IMG/VR virus record: IMGVR_UViG_3300018424_007150
Span: 1 to 25,806 of that record
Reading direction: 5' to 3' (one strand)
Source of the DNA: a virus
Length of the DNA: 25,806 nt
Part shown: positions 4,947 through 13,900 of the stretch, piece by piece
Position numbering within the stretch: the first letter of the stretch is position 1
How the letters are laid out: the number at the start of each line of letters is the position of its first letter
Made by a program: the position numbers and the translations under genes
The notes under the pieces: model-generated
Databases searched by the model: none
Told to the model about the DNA's origin: nothing
The model's input: the letters and a program-made list of their open reading frames with translations, nothing else

Positions 4947-7900
4947 ATGCCTACATCTTCTTGGAAAGTTGGTTCGTGGACTACACCATCAACTCCCGTA
5001 ACTGTTCCACCAGTTCCGTCGGAGGTTAGTCCTGAGTCTAAATCTCAGATTTCAGACCGCGTATTTTCTCAGTTCCCCTCTTTTGTAAGAGAGGACTATC
5101 TAGCTTTCATTGATTTTGTAAAGGCTTACTATAAATCGCAAGAATTAAAGGGAAATCCAACGGATATCATCCAAAACTGGGATGATTACTATAATGTTGA
5201 CAGATATGCTTCCCTGGTCAAAGAGACCACTCTGATTTCTTCTCTTTCTGACTCTGCATCTGCAATTGACGTTCAGAGTACGAAGGATTTTCCCCAAGAA
5301 GGTTTAATTTTAGTAGATAATGAAATCATCTACTATAATGGCAAAGGTGCGACTACCTTTGAGAATTGCGTAAGAGGATTCTCTGGCGTAACCTCTGTTG
5401 GAACAACCGCAGAATTTAATTTTAGTGACACTGTTGCATCTGCACATGCAATTGGGTCTACAGTTGTCAATTTAAACAACATATTCCCACTTTACATTTT
5501 AGAAAAGTTTAAAGAGCAGTTTTTAGCAATTTATCCAAAGGATTTTTACGAAACGGTAGAGCAAAACGTTGTCGTAAAGAGAATTAAGGACTTTTATGCT
5601 TCTAAGGGAACAACTAGATCCTTCCAATTCATCCTTAGGACCATTTTCGGCGTCGAATCTGAAATTAAGTATCCAAGAGACAGGATTTTCAAACCATCTG
5701 ACGCATATTACGTTTCTAGAGAAGTTATCAGAGCGAAAAAACTCTCTGGGAACCCATTAGAGTTGGTTGGGCAAGTTTTATACCAGCAAGACGATTCAAC
5801 AGACTCAAATGTCAATTTTGCAAGAATTTATGTAAAGAGTGTTGTTGAAGTTTACACCGACGAAGGTATTGTTTACGAAATTGACGTAGATACCAATAAT
5901 TCCGAAGGAACTTTTGTAACTCCATACAAAACGCTTCTTTCCTATGGATTGGGTGACAATGTTCTGACTGATACGATTGTAACCGTTGATTCTACGATTG
6001 GTTGGCCAGAGCAAAATGGTAGATTCCGTATTGAAGATGAAATTATTCAATATTCGGAAAAAACAGTAACTCAGTTTCTTGGATGCACTAGAGCGAGAGA
6101 TAATACTTCCCCAGCAAGTCATATTGCTGGTCAATCAGTAATCGCAGCGTTCAAAGTATATGGATACTCAAACATAGATGGTTCAGAGATTACCATTTCC
6201 ATGTTTGGTGGTACAAGAGGAATCGAACTCAATTCTGGTGGTAAGTATTACTTGCCAGACAGCAAAATTACCACTCCAGTATCTCCTGGTTTTGATAGTA
6301 TTGATTCCGTTTGGGATTCTTTCATTTATAATGTTAGAAGAGCTTTCCGTGGAACTTCGATTACTCTTGGATCCCCAAATGCAAATGGCAGTGTCGTTGC
6401 TACAGTAACTACAGTAGAAGATCACAATTTAGTTCGTGACGACAAAGTAAAAATCCTGAATTGCCCAGAGGATATCTACAACTCTGAATTTAGTGTAATT
6501 GGTATTGGATCCAGCAAAACGTTCAATATTTTAATCCCACAAACTCCACAACAAGGGGTTAGTGTTGACTTTATTGCAACTAGGGAGTTCTCGTTTGGTA
6601 AGAGTGATTATAATAGCATTAATTCAAGTATTTCAAAGTTTACTTCTGATATTCAGAATACGTACAGATCTGATGATAATATCATTGTAGCCAGTAGTGG
6701 AATTCCTTCTCATAAAATTGGTCCCTTTGGTCCTAATGATTTGGTTCCAGGCAACCAAAGATATCTCAAGAGAATTCCTAGAGAACCACAAACTAAGAGC
6801 ACAAAACAGTCTACGCCAATCGGGCAAATTGGTATTGGTGTAAACGGTGTCCCACTCTTCTCATATAAAGGGGAAGAAACTAAAAAGTTTGGTGGTCTTC
6901 TTGATATTGAACAAATAAATGCTGGTGATGGTTATGATATTACAAACCCACCTCTGGTTGAGTTTGAGGCAGATTATCAACTTGACAGAACATATCCAGC
7001 TGGATCTAGAGTAAAATGGAATGGAAACAGATACATTTCTCTTGACGCTGGATTAAGTTCCCCAGATGTATACCCAACTCATACTTCTGGTATTGTTTTG
7101 CTTGGAAATATTCGTTGGCAGTTTGAAGGAACTTCTGCAGAAGCTTCTGTTGATATTGATGGTAGAGTCATTAGTATTAACGTAACTAATGGAGGATCTG
7201 GATATACCTCCGAACCAATTGTAGCTATTATTGGCGGTGGAGCAACTCCAACCAATTCTGCTGCTGCAACTGCAACCATCACGAATGGTGTAGTTACCAA
7301 TATTAACGTTACCTTCTCTGGTTCTGGATATACTTCAGTTCCAACGATTTCTATTACAGGTGGAGGTGGATCTGGTGCAACCGCTATCGCAGTTGTACGT
7401 GGACCAATCAAAGAGGTACATGTCACTAATCCAGGGTCTCAATATACTGTTGAACCAAACCTGACTCTTGTTTCTGGCAATGGCGCTGTAGCATACCCAT
7501 CCATTCTTAATGGTAAGATTGAAAGTATCATTGTAACCTTCGGTGGACAAAGATATTATGGTCCTCCCGATGTGGTTATTGTTGGTGATGGTGTTGGCGC
7601 AACTGCATATGCTAATGTAGATCTTGTAAGAAATATTGTTACTGACATTGTAGTTACTAACAAGGGTATTGGATATAGTGCAGGTAAAACTGAGATCTAT
7701 ATTGTATATCCTGGAAGTGGAGCACAGTTCCAAACAAAATTAACAGAATTTACATATAACGAAGCTGCAAACGCAGCAGAAATGGGAGTAAACCCAAATA
7801 CCTTTGTTCCAAGAAGAACATTTGACCATGCAAATGGAGCATCATTCCAAGGAACAAACTATTTGATTTATGGTGGTGAATATGGTCACATGTTCAACCC

Positions 7901-10900
7901 CAAAAACTTAAGATTCGTTCTTCAGGACAACATTAGCGACTCCTTTTCTGAATTAAGTCCAACTAAGCACTCTCCAATTATTGGATGGGCGTATGATGGA
8001 CATCCCATCTATGGTCCATATGGATTCAAGGATGCAGAGAACAAGAGTCCATTTAACGAATATAAAGAATTAGTTTGTAGTTATCGAATTAAGAGTTCCA
8101 GAGTATCTCTTGTTGATGGTCTGACAGATCCCCTTGGAACTTTCATTGAAGACTATGAATATGTTGAAGGTCTTGGTGATCTTGATGAATATAATGGAAG
8201 ATTCTGTGTAACACCAGAATTTCCAAATGGAACTTATGCATATTTCTGTTCCATCGACGGTGTAACAGGAAATCCAAAATTCCCATACTTTATTGGTCCA
8301 GAGTTTTACTCTCAAGCAAATGAAGTTAACTGGAATGGTAATGGTCTCCAAAAGAACTTCACTGAAGATGCAATTCGCTATAAAGGTCCATTTATCAATG
8401 TTGACAACTTAACAGTAAAGAGAAAGCAACTTGAAGATATTGAATTCTTCTATATTGCGTTAGAGGACACTACGACTATTATTACATTAGAAACTGGCGA
8501 GTTTATTCAGTTAGATGAAGATGGAATTGGTTACTTTGCATTCTATCCATTAATTAAGGGCAGTAAAGCAGATTCTCTCTTTGTCTCTTCAACTAACAAA
8601 TATTCCTCCAATGGAATTGATCAATATTTCATTGAGGGAGGTGGAACTGGATATAAGGTAAACGATAGGCTAGTATTTGACGAAACCAATACTGGTGGAT
8701 CTGGTTTAAGTGGAGTCATTTCTGCAGTAGAAGGCGTCCCAACATCTACATTAAATTATACTGTTGATGAAGATGATGTTACCACCGCAACAATAACCAC
8801 CACTCAAAGTCACTATGTAAAGCAGGGAGATTTAGTTACAGTCTCCTTAGGAAACAATGACTATGAAAGAACTTTCAATGTCAAGGTAATTAATAATAAG
8901 TACAACTTCAATTACTTCAATTTACAAAGTGCCAAATTAATGGCAGAGTGGACCACTGCGACTTCTTATGATCAAGGAGATCTTGTTTTTAATGGAGTAA
9001 ACGTCTATAGAGCAAAAGCAGCTGGAACCTCTGGTGCATCTGCCCCAACTCATACCAGTGGAACTGTAATCGATGGAATTGGTGGAGTTGAGTGGGAATA
9101 TCAGAGAGTAAGAACCGATGGAAATCTATACCAGGGTGGTTGGGCTTCTATCACTGGTGGATCTAACTATTTGAATGGAACTTATACCGATGTTCCACTG
9201 ACAACCAACGGTAATGGAAATGGTGGTAGAGCTACTATTGTCGTTAGCGGTGGAGCAGTAACCACAGTAACTATTACCAGTGTTGGGTATGGATATGAAA
9301 TTGGAGATACTATTTCTGCCACTAACTTAAACCTTGGAAATAATTTAACTCCTTCCGCTGGATCTGGATTCACAATCACTCTCACAGAAGTAGAGAAGGA
9401 AATTGTGTTTAGATCCAATTCTTCTCATTATCTTAGAGTTGGTGATACAGTCAATATCAGTGGCATTAATCCATCCGCTTATGATAAAGCAGATTATTCT
9501 GTTGTTAGAATTGATAGCAATAGAAGATTTGTATGTAAGAGAAATTTTGCCACGGTTGTGGCTGCAATTGTCACCACTGCTGAGGTTTACGTTAAGGAAC
9601 CACAGTTCCATTTTATTAATGGTCACAAATATAAATTTGATGTAACTGATTCTAGCAATAGTGGAAAGAGACTAACTTTCACTAAAGATCAGGAAAATAC
9701 CGATATATTCAGCTATAAAAATATCTTTGATAGTGTCAATGATCCAATTACAGGAGATCAAGAATCCATTACTATTAGAATTGTGGATCTTTCCAGTGTT
9801 TTCTATTATTTTGATGTCAATGGAACTATTTCTGGATCATACTTCACTATTATCAATGATCCTGTTGTTGGAACCAATACAGTAACGGCAACTACAAATA
9901 CAAGCATTAGTTATCAAATTAATTTAGAACCAGAATCTAATTACACAACAGCAAATAAAATTTCTTACATCACTAACTCCATTTACGCTAAGGGTGGAAT
10001 TGGTAATATTACTATCGGTGATAATGGTAGAAATTATTCTTCCATTCCTGCTCTTGTTGGTTCTACAAGATCGGGTTCTGGTGCAACTGCAGTTGCTACT
10101 ATTGCTGGTCCCATTTCTTCGGTTTCTATATCCAACCCTGGTTCTGGTTATAATTCAGCATCTCTACCAACGGCAGTTGTTAGTATGCCAGATTTCGTAG
10201 ATTTAACTCTCACTGGAGTTCTCGGATCTTTCGTTCCAGATGAAATTGTCACATCACAAACTTCTGTAGGTACGCAAACTGCAAGGGGTAAGGTTATTTC
10301 CTGGACACCAGATACATCAACTTTAAGACTAAAACCACTTCAAAACACCACCACTGGTGCAGCAAACAAAGGTTATATCATGTTTACTAGTGGAAATTCC
10401 AATACAAATACAGTATATTCTTCAGATTCTCAAGCAAGCATTAGTGCTGTTTCGGGAACTCAAGCTACTGTAGCTGCTGTAATTCCTGCATCGGGTCCCA
10501 ATGTTGGAACTCTGGAAAGTGTAACTATTACTGGAGTTGGATCTAATTATAGAACAGCACCTTCGATTATCCTCGACGATCCATACTACGGATCTGTAAA
10601 TTCTGTTAATCTAACCAGTCAGAATAGCGGAGCATACACTACAGCACAAACAACTTGGACTGGAGTTGCTCAGAAGAGCGTTGCTCCTACTGGCGGTATT
10701 AATGCAACCTTTACTGTTGTTGTTAACATTGCAACAAATAACATTGATAGTGTAACTCCAGAGAACGGTGGTAGCACATATGCTCTCGGTGACATCATCA
10801 CTATCTCTGGTGCCTCTGTGGGCGCTGTAGACGGCACAGACGACTTTACGGTGACGGTTAATGGATTATCCCATGCAAACCCAGCCACGACGGTTACAAA

Positions 10901-13900
10901 GATCAATGGTGCAATTGATTCAGTAACAGTAACCAATAGTGGATCTGGTTATCTATCCTCTCCTGATGTTGATGTTAGTGGTGGCAATGGAATCAATGCG
11001 ATTCTTAACGCTGCAATTGTCAATCAAGGTGTAACTAGTATTTCAATTCAAGATGGCGGAGAGCAATTTGAAACTCCCCCTGTAATTAATATTTTACAGA
11101 GAACTGGAACTGGAGCATCTATTCTACTCAAGTCCAGCAACCTCGGAGAAATCGTCAAGATTGGTGGTGACAATATCACATACAATTATAGTCATGATAG
11201 AACTCTAAAACCAGAGTTAAACACAACATATAACTTACAACTCATTAGAACCCAAATTATTAATTACCTTGATGTTATTGATGGTGGTGCCAACTTTGTT
11301 GCTAAACCAACGATTGTTCTCGAAGGAAGTAGTGGATCTAATTTTGTTCTGAATCCAATCATCCAAAACGAAGTAATTCAAGAAGTAGAGGTGATTAATC
11401 CAGGTAGAGGATTCCTTTCTGCTCCAACAGTAAAAGCAAAAATTAGTCATAACTTTGTTGCTCTTCAGTCCAACAGTACAATCAACTTTGCATATGACGC
11501 AAAGATTCCAACTGGCACACAAGTAACTCTTAGACAGGTATATGGAACTCTTCCACAACCACTCCAAACTAATGTCGTTTACTATGCCATTGAAGATACT
11601 ATTGCAAATGGATTAGGAAACAATCAAATTAGATTAGCTACTAGTCTCGCAAACGCTAATGCTGGAACTTTCATTGCCTTTACTACTCCACCAACTTTAG
11701 GAAACAATGGATTAGCCACATTTGTGTTAGACACGACTGATTTGGGTGATAATATCATTGCATATATGAAACCAGGAGAATTTGCTGTTGGGGAAATTCT
11801 TTATCAAGGTGCATCTAGGGCATCTTATACCGCTCGCGGTATCGTTAAGAATTGGGATCCTAAAGGTAGAGTTGTTAGTGTTGAAATCTTTGATGGTGAG
11901 TTTAAAATTGGCGAACCTGTATTTGGTGGAGAAACTGCTGCATTTGGTCAAATCCATGCATTTGACAGAGCAGATGCGGTCTTTGAAGTGTCGCCTATCA
12001 GTATTTCTGGTAACACTTGGGAAAGAACTACTGGTTTCTTGGATATTAATGAGCAGAGATTATATGATAGTAATAGATTCCAAGAATTTTCTTATGAGAT
12101 TTCTTCCTCTATTAATATTAGTGAATGGAAAAATCCTGTAAAATTTGCAGCACACCCAGCTGGATTCAAAGTATTTGGATCTCAAATTGTAGAGACTGCA
12201 ACCTTCAAATCATTTAGACCAAGACCAGTTAGAGATTATGTAACTAATGACCTTTATAACTGGTGGATTCCTGGAAATCCCCCACAAACCCTACAATCCT
12301 TCAATGGTTTAACTATATTCACACCAAAACCATCTGCACAAAACACTGGTAAACTTTCCACTATTACTAATTTTGCTCTTGGTAAACCAGATTACACAGC
12401 AGCAGTTCCAACAGAAGTTCTTTTGTTTGGTAGGCAGTTGCTTGATGTTCAAAAAATTCTGACATGTATCGTATATAAAATTGATAATGTAAACACCAGA
12501 TCTATCGCTTTTGATGCTGGATCTGCTAGCGTTGTTGATACTGCGACAGACAGACTCACTTTAACCAATCATGGATTCGTAGATAACCAAAGAGTCGTCT
12601 ATGATGCTGGTGGAGATAGGTTCTTAGATGCTAGAGATCTCATTGTTGCAAACATCGATTACATCACAGAAGAGGTAATTGGATATCTGGAAGCAAATTA
12701 TCCATCTCTGACTGATGGTACAAAACCAGACTACGATAGATCCATTTGCGCTAGGGACACTAGACTTGTTCTGGCTGCTTGGGCAAATGACCTTCGTTAC
12801 GGTGGTAACTCCTTCACTGTTTCTGCACTTGAGTCTTATGTTGGACAAACAGTATTAGTTGGCGATAGATATGGTGACGCCAGAGAACTTCTGAGAGCAA
12901 ATAAAGAGTTTATTGCTGAGGAAGCAGTTGGTCGCATGTTAGACGACCCCATTGTTGGTATTTCTGCTGGATTTGCTGGTATTCCTGGTGGGGATCAAAA
13001 TTGTATTGATGATATTATCGATATTATTGAGGTCATTGCATACAACGTTGCATATGGCGGAAATAGTGAGGTGTATGATGCAGCGAATCTTTATGTAACA
13101 GGGTCTCATGTTCAAGGTGAAGAAGATCAAACAAGAAAAGCATTTGAGATCGCATTGGAGCTCTGTGAGGATGTAATTCAAAACTATCCAATTACAGCTC
13201 TCTATACCCAAAAGACTCAGTTCATCGATAACAGCATTTCAACAGATCCTATTGGTTTTATTGCTGATAGAAACGGTGATGCATATAATCTTCTGCAATC
13301 CAACAAAACCTTCATTGCAAATGAGGCAGTTGAGCAATATCTAATTGCCAATCCATCATTTACCGTCCCAACTGGTAACCAAAACTGTATCGATGATGTT
13401 ATTGATGTTATTGATGCGGTATCGAAGAACGTTGGATATGGTGGAAATAATCATACCTACGATGCTGCTTCCTACTATGTTGGAACAAGTCATATTGACA
13501 ATGAAGAGGCAGAAACTATTGCAATCATGAATCTCGCAAGAGATATGTGCCAAAAGGCAATAAACAATGAAGTAATTACTGTACAGGGATCTCATGGATT
13601 AACCCAGACCACTGACAATACAATTACCGTTGATCTTGGTGGTTGTGCAGCTATTAAGTCTACAATTTCCACTCTCTTTGCTATTGTCACCACTGCTATC
13701 AATACAGATAGCATGGCACATGCAACTAGAACTGGTGGCGGGGGATATGTTAACTCCTGCCAGAATGTTGTTTCTTCGATGACAACTCTCTTCGGAATTT
13801 TAGATCAAGCGGTTGGAACAACTGGAAATCCAGGAAATCTTAATGGAATTACCAGAACAACACCAGCAAACGCAATTCTGCATATTGGTGGAGAAGAAGC

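Noticed and set aside
9994-10200. Plus-strand 68-aa ORF with Leu/Val runs resembling a membrane protein
   Set aside because: It is an out-of-frame reading of the GSGY repeats; the hydrophobicity is an artefact of the shifted codons.
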